From JAAYZQ01 sp034428935 (GTDB lineage: Bacteria; Chloroflexota; Anaerolineae; JAAYZQ01), in assembly GCA_034428935.1 (NCBI GenBank), contig DAOUHB010000053.1, positions 1 to 15,810 on the forward strand: a stretch of DNA of 15,810 nt, written 5' to 3'. The position numbers and the translations under genes are program-made. The notes beneath the pieces were generated by a model. It was not told the origin of the DNA. It did no database searches and worked only from the letters and a program-made list of their open reading frames with translations. Shown here piece after piece: positions 6,359-13,596 of the stretch (the first letter of the stretch is position 1; each line of letters opens with the position of its first letter).

Positions 6359-8296
6359 TTGTTGGACAGGCTGAAGGACCGGGTGGGGCGGTGGGGGCAG
6401 CACCTGGAGAGCTACCGCCGCATCCTGGCCTACGTCCGGGACTATCGCTGGCACCTGGCCCTGGCGGGCCTGAGCCTGGTGGTCATCGGCCTGCTGGGCC
6501 TGGCCATGCCCTGGATCGTGCAGCAGATCGTCGATCTGCTGGTCGGCGGCCAGGAGCTGGACCGGCTGAACCTCTATGCCCTGGCCCTGGGAGCCATCCT
6601 GCTCCTGCGCTCGGCCCTGGGCATCGTGCAGTCCTACGTGGTGGCCTGGGTGGGCGAGCGGGTGGTGGCCCGCCTGCGGCGCGAGCTGTACGAGCACCTG
6701 CTGTCGCTGTCGCTGGGCTTTTTTGCCGGGCGGCCCGTGGGCGAGATCCAGTCGCGGCTGACCAACGACGTGCAGGTCATCCAGGTGGCCGTCACCAGCA
6801 ACATCATCGTCCTGGTGCAGCAGGTGGTCATGGCCGCCGGCATCGTGGCCATCGTGGCGATCACCAACTGGCGGCTGACGCTGCTCTTGACCCTGTCGGT
6901 GCCGGGCATGGTGTTCCTGACCCGGATCATGGGCCGCCGCATCCGCCGCGTGGCCCGCGAAGCCCAGGACGTCCTGGCCCAGGCGTCGGCCGTGGTGGAA
7001 GAGACCGTGGGCGGCATTCGCGTCGTCAAGTCCTTTGCCCGCGAGGACCACGAAGCGGCGCGCTTCGGGCAAAAGGTGAACGACCTGTTTTCCGCGGCCA
7101 TGCGCCGGGCGCGCATCTATGCCACCATGGGGCCCCTCATGTCGCTCCTGGTCTATGGCAGCCTGGGCCTGGTGCTGTGGATGGGCGGCCGCGAGGTGCT
7201 CCTGGGCCGGCTGACGCCGGGGCAGCTCATCGCCTTTCTCTTTTACGCCACCATGCTCAGCGGACCGTTGAGCAGCTTTGGCGGGCTGTACGGCCAGATC
7301 CAGGCCGCCGTGGGCGCCACGGAGCGAGCCTTCGAGCTCCTCGACACCCGCCCGGAGATCAGCGACGCCCCCGACGCCGTGCCCCTGCCGCCCGTCTGCG
7401 GCCACGTCGTCTTTTGCGACGTCGAGTTCGACTACGATCCGCGGCAGCCGGTGCTGCGCGACGTGAGCCTGGAGGCCCTGCCCGGGGAGGTGGTGGCCCT
7501 GGTGGGGCCCAGCGGCGTGGGCAAGACGACGCTGGCCAACCTGATCCCCCGCTTTTACGATCCCGCCCGGGGTTCTATCACCGTCGACGGGCACGACATC
7601 CGCCGGGTAACCGTGCGCTCGCTGCGCGACCAGATCGGCATCGTGCCCCAGGAGACGCTCCTCTTCAGCGACACCGTGGCCGCGAACATTCGCTACGGGC
7701 GCCTGGACGCAACCCGGGACGAGATCGAGGCGGCGGCGCGGGCGGCCAACGCCCACGACTTTATCTGCAACGACCTGCCCGACGGCTACGAGACGCAGGT
7801 GGGCGAGCGGGGCGTCAAGCTGTCGGGCGGCCAGCGGCAGCGGGTGGCCATCGCCCGGGCCATCCTCAAGAACCCGCGCATCCTCATCCTGGACGAGGCG
7901 ACCTCGTCGCTGGATACCGAGTCGGAGACGCTGGTCCAGGAGGCCCTGGACCGGCTCATGCACCCGCCGGGCGGCGAGGGTCGCACGACCTTTGTCATCG
8001 CCCACAGGCTGTCGACCATCGTCAACGCCGACCGCATCGTGGTCCTCCACGAGGGGCGGGTGGCGGAGCAGGGCAGCCACGCCGAGCTGCTGGCCAGGAA
8101 AGACAGCCTCTACCGCCGCTACCACGCCCTCCAGTTCCGCTGGGACGACGGCGAGGAGGCACCGCCACCGACCCGTGAGGAACGCGGGGCCTTTGCCGGG
8201 CAGCGGGACTGGCCTTCCCTGATCTCACTGCCCTTCCTGCCCCCTCCCGGGCTCGGCCAGGACCCGGACCCGGAGGGCGGGGAGCCAGAGGCATGA
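6359..8296 (+). CDS. ABC exporter, MsbA/multidrug type (TMD-NBD half transporter)
   Basis: The protein is about 645 aa. An N-terminal six-helix membrane domain (about residues 20-310) includes the exporter-typical FFAGRPVGEIQSRLTNDV and the VVEETVGGIRVVKSFARED coupling region. The ATPase domain follows, with Walker A GPSGVGKTT (near 383), Q-loop IVPQET, X-loop TQVGERG, signature LSGGQRQR (near 487), Walker B ILILDEATSSLD with the catalytic Glu, and the H-loop AHRLST (near 546). All catalytic motifs are intact. It should act as a homodimer, exporting lipids or hydrophobic compounds. A Pro/acidic tail of about 50 aa after the ATPase is unusual. TTG codons at 6359 and 6362 both sit behind GGAGG (6349-6353), at 5 and 8 bases; the upstream GTG at 6329 has no ribosome site. 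The exact start is thus uncertain by one codon. Confidence 0.92.
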   Translation: MLDRLKDRVGRWGQHLESYRRILAYVRDYRWHLALAGLSLVVIGLLGLAMPWIVQQIVDLLVGGQELDRLNLYALALGAILLLRSALGIVQSYVVAWVGERVVARLRRELYEHLLSLSLGFFAGRPVGEIQSRLTNDVQVIQVAVTSNIIVLVQQVVMAAGIVAIVAITNWRLTLLLTLSVPGMVFLTRIMGRRIRRVAREAQDVLAQASAVVEETVGGIRVVKSFAREDHEAARFGQKVNDLFSAAMRRARIYATMGPLMSLLVYGSLGLVLWMGGREVLLGRLTPGQLIAFLFYATMLSGPLSSFGGLYGQIQAAVGATERAFELLDTRPEISDAPDAVPLPPVCGHVVFCDVEFDYDPRQPVLRDVSLEALPGEVVALVGPSGVGKTTLANLIPRFYDPARGSITVDGHDIRRVTVRSLRDQIGIVPQETLLFSDTVAANIRYGRLDATRDEIEAAARAANAHDFICNDLPDGYETQVGERGVKLSGGQRQRVAIARAILKNPRILILDEATSSLDTESETLVQEALDRLMHPPGGEGRTTFVIAHRLSTIVNADRIVVLHEGRVAEQGSHAELLARKDSLYRRYHALQFRWDDGEEAPPPTREERGAFAGQRDWPSLISLPFLPPPGLGQDPDPEGGEPEA

Positions 8297-8327
8297 GGCT
8301 CTCGCGTCCGTCCCTGGCCCGCCGACC

Positions 8328-10073
8328 ATGATCTGGCTGCACCTGCGCATCGTAGACTTCTTTAACGCGCTGGCCGCCCGGTACTACCGGCGCAAGTTTG
8401 GCGCCGCCGCCCGGCAGTTGGGCCGCACGCCCCACCCGGACGGAGCCGGGCAGCGCGGCTTTGTGGCCATCGAGATCGACGGCCTGGGCTACCGGTACCT
8501 GCGGCAGGCCATCAGGACCGGCGCCATGCCCTACCTGGCCCGGCTTATCACCACGCGCCGCTTGCGGCTGGCCCGCTGGCGCTGCGGCCTGCCCAGCACC
8601 ACGCCCGCCTCCCAGGCGGGCATCCTCTATGGCAACAACTGGGACATCCCCGGCTTTCGCTGGTACGACAAGCGGAGCGGCGAGTCCATCATGTGCAAGC
8701 TGCCGGGCGTGGTGCGGGCCATCCAGGAGCGCGTGTCGGAGGGGCGCCCGGGGCTGCTGCGCGGCGGCTCGAGCTATACCAACATGTTCGACGGCGATGC
8801 CCGCCTGGCCCTCTTTACCCTGTCGGCCATGGGCCGCGACCGCTTTTTCGAGAACGTGCGCGGCTTTGGCTTCCTGGTGCTCTTTCTCCTCAGCCCCGGC
8901 CGCGTGCTGCGCGTCGTGGGCCTCTCCTTGTGGACGTGGCTGGTGTACGTGGGCAAGCGAGCGGCCACCTGGCTGCGCGCCAGGCAAAAGGGCTCGCACT
9001 TTACCTTCCTGGGGCCCCTCCTGGAGATCGCGAACAACGTGGTCTTTCGCGAGGTGACCACCTTTAGCGTCATGATGGACATCTACCGCCAGATGCCGGC
9101 CATCTATGCGTCCTACACCGGCTACGACGAGATCGCCCATCACTTTGGGGCGGGCAGCCCCGAGGCGCGGCGTGCCCTGCGCGCCCTCGACAACCAGATC
9201 CGGCACATCGACCGCATCCGCCAGACCTACCAGGCACGGGAATATGACCTGTACATCCTCTCCGACCACGGCATGACGCCCTCGGTGCCCTTTCGCGCAG
9301 CCTTTGGCCTGAGCCTGGAGCAGTTTGTCGCCGAGCGTACGGGGCAGCAGGTGTACGCCGGCGAGGGCGAGGACGAGGGGCTGCCCGAGCAGCGCGCCCG
9401 CTTCCTGGTGGAAGAGATCCGCGGCCTGGAGGCCCAGCGCCGGGGGCAGATCCCCACTTTGCTGCTGCAGGCCACGCGCCGCCGCCTGGAGGAAGAGCTC
9501 CTGGCCCAGGCGCTGGAGGCCGAGTGGGACCTGAGCCGCCGGGGGGAGATTGCCGTGCGGAACTCGGGCTCGCTGTCGCACATCTATTTCCAGGTCACGC
9601 CGCGCCAGATGGACCTGGGCGAGATCGCCCTGCTCTACCCCCAGCTCTTGCCCGACCTCGTCGGCCATGCCGGCATCGGCCTGGTGGCCGGCCGCGACGG
9701 CGAGCATGTGGTCGTCACCAGCGAAAAGGGCACCCTGTGGGTTGGGCCGGAGGGCGAGCGGTTGGAGGGCGAGGATCCGCTGGCCGGCTACGAGGGTCGA
9801 GGCTGGGCCGTCGGCCAGGTCGTGCGCCTGATGCGCTTTCCCCACGCCGGCGACCTGGTGCTCCTGGGCACCTGGGACGGGGAGCAGGTCATCTGCTTCG
9901 AGGAGCAGGTGAGCTCCCACGGCGGGCTGGGCGGCCCCCAGACCCAGCCCTTCCTCGCCTACTCGGCCGACGTGCCGCTGTGCGCGGGGGAAATCGAGAA
10001 TGCGGAAGAGGTGTACGAGCAACTGCAGGCGATCTATCGCACCGTCCGCGACGAGGTCGAGGAGGAAGGCTAG
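8328..10073 (+). CDS. Alkaline phosphatase superfamily protein (type I phosphodiesterase-like), membrane-associated
   Basis: A 581-aa protein carries all two-metal site residues of the nucleotide pyrophosphatase/phosphodiesterase clan. They are D51 in IEIDGLG, the nucleophile Thr in PSTTPASQ (T91 or T92), D267 and H271 in GYDEIAHH, D313-H314 in LSDHGM, and H531 in SSHGGLGG. A hydrophobic stretch at about residues 180-209 (FLVLFLLSP...LWTWLVYVG) likely forms a membrane hairpin inserted in the fold. The segment 355-405 is Glu/Arg-rich and probably helical. It presumably hydrolyses a phosphodiester or phosphoester at the membrane; the substrate is unknown. No ribosome binding site precedes the ATG at 8328, only 31 bp after the ABC gene, suggesting coupling or a weakly translated start. 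Its TAG stop overlaps the stop of the convergent gene. Confidence 0.85.
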   Translation: MIWLHLRIVDFFNALAARYYRRKFGAAARQLGRTPHPDGAGQRGFVAIEIDGLGYRYLRQAIRTGAMPYLARLITTRRLRLARWRCGLPSTTPASQAGILYGNNWDIPGFRWYDKRSGESIMCKLPGVVRAIQERVSEGRPGLLRGGSSYTNMFDGDARLALFTLSAMGRDRFFENVRGFGFLVLFLLSPGRVLRVVGLSLWTWLVYVGKRAATWLRARQKGSHFTFLGPLLEIANNVVFREVTTFSVMMDIYRQMPAIYASYTGYDEIAHHFGAGSPEARRALRALDNQIRHIDRIRQTYQAREYDLYILSDHGMTPSVPFRAAFGLSLEQFVAERTGQQVYAGEGEDEGLPEQRARFLVEEIRGLEAQRRGQIPTLLLQATRRRLEEELLAQALEAEWDLSRRGEIAVRNSGSLSHIYFQVTPRQMDLGEIALLYPQLLPDLVGHAGIGLVAGRDGEHVVVTSEKGTLWVGPEGERLEGEDPLAGYEGRGWAVGQVVRLMRFPHAGDLVLLGTWDGEQVICFEEQVSSHGGLGGPQTQPFLAYSADVPLCAGEIENAEEVYEQLQAIYRTVRDEVEEEG

Positions 10074-11269
10074 CCGGCGAGGTGGCCCCCTCGCCGGAAC
10101 ACCCCCGCGCTCCCGGCCCCCTTCACGTCCAACACCCGCCCGTTGGCAAAGTACTCGAACTCGAAGGCGGTCACGTCGCCGGCGCGGAGGCCGGGCACGG
10201 GCATCAGCCGCGCCGTCAGGGGCTTGTCCAGGCGCACGGCCAGGGCCGCCACGTCCAGCAGGATGCCGGCCAGCTCGTCCTCGGTCACGTCGCCGGGCAG
10301 GGGCACCGTGTCGAGCCCGGTGCCGCACACCGCGGACCACAGGAGCAGGTCGTTCACGGTAAAAAGCCCCTCCTTGCTCCGCTCGGCCAGGACGGCGTCC
10401 TCCAGCACGGGCAGCATGAGCCCGTTAAAGCCGCAGTGGGGATAGCGCGCCTGGCGCAGGCAGCCGGTCAGGAACGAGGCGGCAAAGAGGGTGCCCGGTG
10501 CCCCAAAGCGCTCGACGCCCAGGCGCTCCACCGCCGCGCCGACGCTCCGCGCCTCGTCGGGGAAGGGCGCGTAGGAAAAGTCGATGCCGGCAAAGCGGGC
10601 GCCGGCCTCCCGGGCCAGAGGCTCCACGACGGCGGCCACGCGCCCGGCCGCGTCTTCCACGGCCGCCACCAGCCGCCCCCGGGCCTCGTCCAGCGAGCCC
10701 GCCGGCGAAAAGGCCTCCACCGCCAGTCCGGCCGACTCCAGGGCGACGGCGACCGCCGGGCCGCCGCCGTCGTGGTAGGCCGCCGGGAAAAAGGGCGCGT
10801 GGGGGCCCACGTTGGCCAGCACCGCCAGGCGCAGGTTGCCAAAGCCCTGGTCGGTGGTGTGGGCCACCTCGCGGACGACCGACGCCGCCTGCCGGATGGC
10901 CGCCAGGTTGATGCCCGCCTCGCGGCCGGCGACCAGGATGCTGGCAAAGGTCGAGTCGTTCCCCCGGATCAGCTCCGGGATGAGGGCCAGGCGCTCCAGG
11001 CCGGCCCCCGGCCCGGCGGCCAGCACCGGCCCCAGCGAGACGTACTCGAACCCGGCGGCCGCGCCCTCCGCGGCCACCGCCCGGGCCACGGCCATGGGAT
11101 CGCCAGGCAGCGACGACAGGGGCTGCGTCGCCAGGCGCCGGGACTGGACCGGCAGGCCCGCCGCTTGCAGGGCGGCCTGGGCGTCCCGGGCCAGCCGCCC
11201 GGCCCGGGCGGCCGCATTCGCGCCCGGCCCGCCGGCGTTTACGAAACAGGTGATGGATCGCACGTTCAT
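10070..11269 (-). CDS. DUF711 (UPF0210-like) family protein
   Basis: This gene encodes a 399-aa protein that resembles the DUF711 family of uncharacterised proteins. Features seen are the start MNVRSITCFVNAGG, the ELIRGNDSTFASILVAG segment (about 98-115), GFGNLRLAVLANVGPHAPFFPAAYH (described by its key GNL, NVGP and FFPAAYH parts), FAGIDFSYAPFPDE in the middle, and CGFNGLMLPVLEDAVLAER toward the C-terminus. No biochemical role is established to my knowledge. The ATG at 11269 has GAGG at a good distance and lies 4 bp after the stop of the methyltransferase gene, so the two are translated from one transcript. The family is assigned from memory of its conserved blocks; a search would settle it. 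Confidence 0.75.
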   Translation of the reverse strand: MNVRSITCFVNAGGPGANAAARAGRLARDAQAALQAAGLPVQSRRLATQPLSSLPGDPMAVARAVAAEGAAAGFEYVSLGPVLAAGPGAGLERLALIPELIRGNDSTFASILVAGREAGINLAAIRQAASVVREVAHTTDQGFGNLRLAVLANVGPHAPFFPAAYHDGGGPAVAVALESAGLAVEAFSPAGSLDEARGRLVAAVEDAAGRVAAVVEPLAREAGARFAGIDFSYAPFPDEARSVGAAVERLGVERFGAPGTLFAASFLTGCLRQARYPHCGFNGLMLPVLEDAVLAERSKEGLFTVNDLLLWSAVCGTGLDTVPLPGDVTEDELAGILLDVAALAVRLDKPLTARLMPVPGLRAGDVTAFEFEYFANGRVLDVKGAGSAGVFRRGGHLAG

Positions 11270-11273
11270 GGTT

Positions 11274-12041
11274 TCATCCTCGATTTTGCCGCGCTGCTTC
11301 GAACAGGATGACCGTGGCCGCCATGGCCGCGTTGAGCGACTCGGCGCCGCCCGCCATGGGGACGCGCACCGTGCCCGTGGCCAGCCTTGCCGCTTCGGCC
11401 CCGGCCCCCTCGGCCTCGCCGCCCACGATGAGCGCCGAGGGCACCGTCCAGTCCACGCGGTCGTAGGCCACCTCGCCCCCAGCCTCGGCCAGCCAGGCGG
11501 GCCGGCCCGCCAGCAGCCCGGCGATGGCCGGCCAGTCCATCTCTTGCACCGCCAGGCGAAAGTGAGCGCCCATCCCGCCGCGCACCACCTTGGGGTTGTA
11601 GGCATCGACCGTGCCCGGCGCCAGCACCACCCGGCCGGCCCCGGCCGCCTCGGCCGAGCGCAGGAGCGTGCCCAGGTTGCCCGGGTCGCGGACGCCGTCC
11701 GCGACCAGGATCAGCCCCTCCCGCGGCGCCACGCGGGGCACGGGCACCACGGCCAGGACGCCCTGGGGGGTCTCGGTGCCGGCGCAGGCCGCCAGGACGG
11801 CGTCGCTCACCGGCCAGGCGCCCTCTTCGGCGGCGCGCAGGAGGGGCAGCAGGGCCTGGCCCGCCGCGCCCGCCGCCCAATCCTCCGTAAAGAAGACGAG
11901 AGCGGGCCTGATGCCCGCCCTCGTCACCTCGTGTACCAGGCGCGTTCCCTCGACAACAAAACGGCCCTCCCGGTCGCGGGCACGCCGCCGTCCGAGGGAC
12001 CGTACGTACTTGACGCGTTCGTTCTGCGTGCTGGTAATCAT
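11274..12041 (-). CDS. SpoU/TrmH-family RNA 2'-O-methyltransferase
   Basis: The 255-aa protein starts MITSTQNERVKYVRSL, the hallmark N-terminus of the SpoU substrate-binding domain (residues about 1-95, containing GRFVVEGTRLVHE). The SPOUT catalytic domain follows, with motif 1 VADGVRDPGNLGTLLRSAEAAG (key residues D, R, N, G, R), motif 2 VDAYNPKVVRGGMGAHF, and motif 3 VRVPMAGGAESLNAAMAAT near the C-terminus. It would transfer a methyl group from SAM to a ribose 2'-OH in rRNA or tRNA; the exact nucleotide is unknown. It begins 25 bp after rplT. Ribosome-site evidence is weak (CACGGG before ATG), suggesting coupling with rplT. There are no other in-frame starts between the ATG and the rplT end, and its position behind infC-rpmI-rplT is common. 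Confidence 0.9.
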   Translation of the reverse strand: MITSTQNERVKYVRSLGRRRARDREGRFVVEGTRLVHEVTRAGIRPALVFFTEDWAAGAAGQALLPLLRAAEEGAWPVSDAVLAACAGTETPQGVLAVVPVPRVAPREGLILVADGVRDPGNLGTLLRSAEAAGAGRVVLAPGTVDAYNPKVVRGGMGAHFRLAVQEMDWPAIAGLLAGRPAWLAEAGGEVAYDRVDWTVPSALIVGGEAEGAGAEAARLATGTVRVPMAGGAESLNAAMAATVILFEAARQNRG

Positions 12042-12066
12042 CCCGTGAAAGGCAGAACCTTCGCTC

Positions 12067-12414
12067 TCAGCGCTTGGCGACCTTGACCAGGCTGCCAAAT
12101 GTGGCGGCGTCGTGCACCGCCAGGTCGGCCAGGATCTTGCGGTCCAGCTCCACGCCGGCCTGCCTGAGGCCGTGGATGAAGCGGCTGTAGGACACACCTT
12201 CCTGGCGCGATGCAGCGTTAATGCGCGTGATCCACAGTCGCCGAAAATCGCGCTTCCGGTCCCGCCGGTCGCGCGTTGCGTACCACAACGACTTCATCAT
12301 CGCCTCGTGGCCGCGACGCCAAAGGCGATGTTTGCCTCCGAACTGACCCTTGGTGATCTTCAGGACCGCGCTATGCCGGCGTCGCAGCCGGGGGCCCCCC
12401 TTTACTCTCGGCAC
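12067..12414 (-). CDS. rplT: 50S ribosomal protein L20
   Basis: The 115-aa protein matches L20 throughout, with MPRVKGG at the start, the basic RRRHSAVLKITKGQFGGKHRLWR helix region (key RRR, KGQ, HRLWRR), YATRDRRDRKRDFRRLWITRINAA and the C-terminal LDRKILADLAVHD. It is an early 23S rRNA-binding assembly protein and, in other bacteria, represses its own operon. The start codon is GTG (12414-12412), preceded by AGAGGAG at a good spacing; no ATG is available at that position. It is the third gene of the infC-rpmI-rplT cluster. Confidence 0.98.
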   Translation of the reverse strand: MPRVKGGPRLRRRHSAVLKITKGQFGGKHRLWRRGHEAMMKSLWYATRDRRDRKRDFRRLWITRINAASRQEGVSYSRFIHGLRQAGVELDRKILADLAVHDAATFGSLVKVAKR

Positions 12415-12476
12415 GTTAGACTCCTCTCACAGCAATGATCTGGCCAGCCTGCGAACGGACACAAGCCCGCGCCAGG

Positions 12477-12689
12477 CTACTTGTACTTTTCCAGGTAGGG
12501 CGCCAGCTTGCGGACGCGCTTCTTGGCGGCGCTCGCCGTTACCTCGATCATCTCGTCGAATTGGCGCTTCACGCGCTGACTTTTCTTGCGGCGCAGGTGG
12601 CTCTTGCCGATCTTGGTGCGCATGAGCTTCCCGCCGCCGGTGTACTTGAACCGCTTGGCCGTTGCCTTGTGCGTCTTGATTTTTGGCAT
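12477..12689 (-). CDS. rpmI: 50S ribosomal protein L35
   Basis: A 70-aa, very basic protein with MPKIKTHKATAKRFKYTGGGK at the N-terminus (key MPKIKTHK...RF..TG.GK), SHLRRKKSQRVKR in the centre and KLAPYLEKYK at the end, all typical of L35. It sits between infC and rplT, as in most bacteria. The ATG at 12689 follows AGGAGAGGA. A perfect palindrome lies just upstream of its ribosome site. Confidence 0.98.
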   Translation of the reverse strand: MPKIKTHKATAKRFKYTGGGKLMRTKIGKSHLRRKKSQRVKRQFDEMIEVTASAAKKRVRKLAPYLEKYK

Positions 12690-12712
12690 CGTCGTTCCTC
12701 TCCTACAAAGCG

Positions 12713-12734
12713 ATTGCCCCTGATCAGGGGCAAT
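12713..12734 (-). promoter_or_regulatory. Perfect palindrome in the infC-rpmI leader
   Basis: In the minus-strand transcript, ATTGCCCCT, loop GATC and AGGGGCAAT form a perfect 9-bp hairpin ending 23 bases before the rpmI ATG. No U-run follows, so it is not an ordinary terminator. Because L20 represses this operon in Escherichia coli through an RNA site between infC and rpmI, a control role is a reasonable guess but not shown. Confidence 0.55.
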
Positions 12735-12794
12735 GAGCTAGAATTTCTCACGTCGACCTGAATCGAGCAGAGCAGCTCAAGCCATGCGCACGCC

Positions 12795-13319
12795 CTATGC
12801 CTTGCGGGGGGTGCCTGGTGCGACGATCATCAGCATCGTCCGCCCCTCGAAGCTGGGCCGCTGTTCGATCACGGCAATGTCCTCCAGTTCCCTGGCGAAC
12901 CGATCGAACTGGTCCTTGGCCACGTCGAGGTTATAGATCTCGCGTCCCCGGAACCGCATGCGAATCCGGACCTTGGCCCCCGATTCGAGGAAAGCGCGCG
13001 CCTGCCGAACCTTGAAGTTGATGTCGTGATCGTCGGTCTTGGGCCTCAGGCGGACCTCCTTGATCTCGACTTCTTTTCTCGACTTGCGCGCTTCTCGCTC
13101 TCGCTTGGCCCGCTCGTACTGGTACTTGCCAAAATCCATGAGCTTGGCCACCGGGGGGTCAGCGTTCGGGGCAACCTCCACCAGATCCAGTTCCCGCTCT
13201 TCGGCCAACCGCAACGCCTCTCGCCGCGGCAGCACCCCGAGCTGCTTGCCATCGGCATCAATGACCCTCAACTGTGGCGACTGGATCGTGTTGTTGACGC
13301 GCGTTCTGTTCTTGCTAAT
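12795..13319 (-). CDS. infC: Translation initiation factor IF-3, ATT start
   Basis: The product is a 174-aa IF-3. The N-domain (about 1-75) carries VIDADGKQLGVL, DLVEVAPNADPPVAKLMDFGKYQYE; the basic linker follows (ERAKREREARKSRKEVEIKE, key K/R/E repeats). The C-domain has HDINFKVRQARAFLE, GAKVRIRMRFRGRE and VIEQRPSFEGRTMLMIVAP. IF-3 binds the 30S subunit and rejects non-canonical start codons. The true start is ATT at 13319: it gives the conserved N-terminal (M)SKNRTRVNNTIQSPQLRVID, and AGGAG lies 9-10 bases upstream. No ATG, GTG or TTG occurs between it and an in-frame upstream stop. The first conventional codon downstream, TTG at 13271, would remove 16 conserved residues and has no ribosome site. 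Confidence 0.96.
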   Translation of the reverse strand: MSKNRTRVNNTIQSPQLRVIDADGKQLGVLPRREALRLAEERELDLVEVAPNADPPVAKLMDFGKYQYERAKREREARKSRKEVEIKEVRLRPKTDDHDINFKVRQARAFLESGAKVRIRMRFRGREIYNLDVAKDQFDRFARELEDIAVIEQRPSFEGRTMLMIVAPGTPRKA

Positions 13320-13335
13320 CTCTGCTTCTCCTTCT
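13309..13335 (-). promoter_or_regulatory. infC translation start region with AUU codon
   Basis: The sequence AAGGAGAAGCAGAG followed by ATTAGC marks a ribosome binding site and an ATT start at 13319-13317. In Escherichia coli the AUU start of infC makes translation self-limiting, because IF-3 discriminates against AUU. The same feedback is inferred here. Confidence 0.85.
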
Positions 13336-13413
13336 TCCCCTGCCCGGTTACCCTTCCTGGGAAAGCATCACCTCATTATAGATTTACAGGCGCAGGCGCA
13401 CTGTATCTGCGGC

Positions 13414-13442
13414 ATTATACCCCAGAAATTGTCCCGGGTCAA
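13414..13442 (-). promoter_or_regulatory. Promoter of the infC-rpmI-rplT operon
   Basis: On the minus strand TTGACC (13442-13437) and TATAAT (13419-13414) are spaced by 17 bp. A start near 13407 gives a leader of about 88 nt before the ATT start. A second TATAAT (13380-13375) has no matching -35 box. The leader contains a short open frame with ATG at about 13370 (M-L-S-Q-E-G-stop) whose relevance is doubtful. Confidence 0.8.
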
Positions 13443-13462
13443 ATGGAAGACAACATATGTCA

Positions 13463-13571
13463 GCAATTCTCGGTATGGCAGCCATACGCACCTATCGCTC
13501 CCGCCGGAGCGCCAGATCCGGACCGAGCAAAAGGCCAGGTCGGACTCACGATTGGCCAAACCGAGAATTGC
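13463..13571. repeat. Inverted repeat between thrS and infC
   Basis: GCAATTCTCGGTATGGC (13463-13479) is the inverse of GCCAAACCGAGAATTGC (13555-13571) with one mismatch in 17 positions. The arms enclose 75 bp that contain a further hairpin, CGCTCC-CGCC-GGAGCG (13496-13511). Outside the arms, related ACATATGT and ACATACGT segments continue the similarity. It lies downstream of thrS and upstream of the infC promoter. It may be a degraded miniature element or a structured thrS 3' end; no coding content is convincing. Confidence 0.65.
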
Positions 13572-13596
13572 CCGCAACATACGTATCGACTATCGG

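Noticed and set aside
11274..12197. Longer form of the RNA methyltransferase starting at 12197.
   Set aside because: The extra 52 residues overlap rplT in another frame and look like shadow translation; MITSTQN at 12041 is the family-typical start.
12795..13271. Short infC starting at TTG 13271.
   Set aside because: It would lose the conserved IF-3 N-terminus and has no ribosome site; the ATT at 13319 fits better.
13538..13575. Intrinsic terminator of thrS (GGCCA...TGGCC followed by TTTT on the minus strand).
   Set aside because: The stem is only about 5 bp with a long loop and overlaps the arm of the inverted repeat; too weak to list as a feature.
13368..13580. 70-codon minus-strand open frame between thrS and infC.
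   Set aside because: It runs over the inverted repeat and the infC promoter, has no ribosome site and resembles nothing I recognise.
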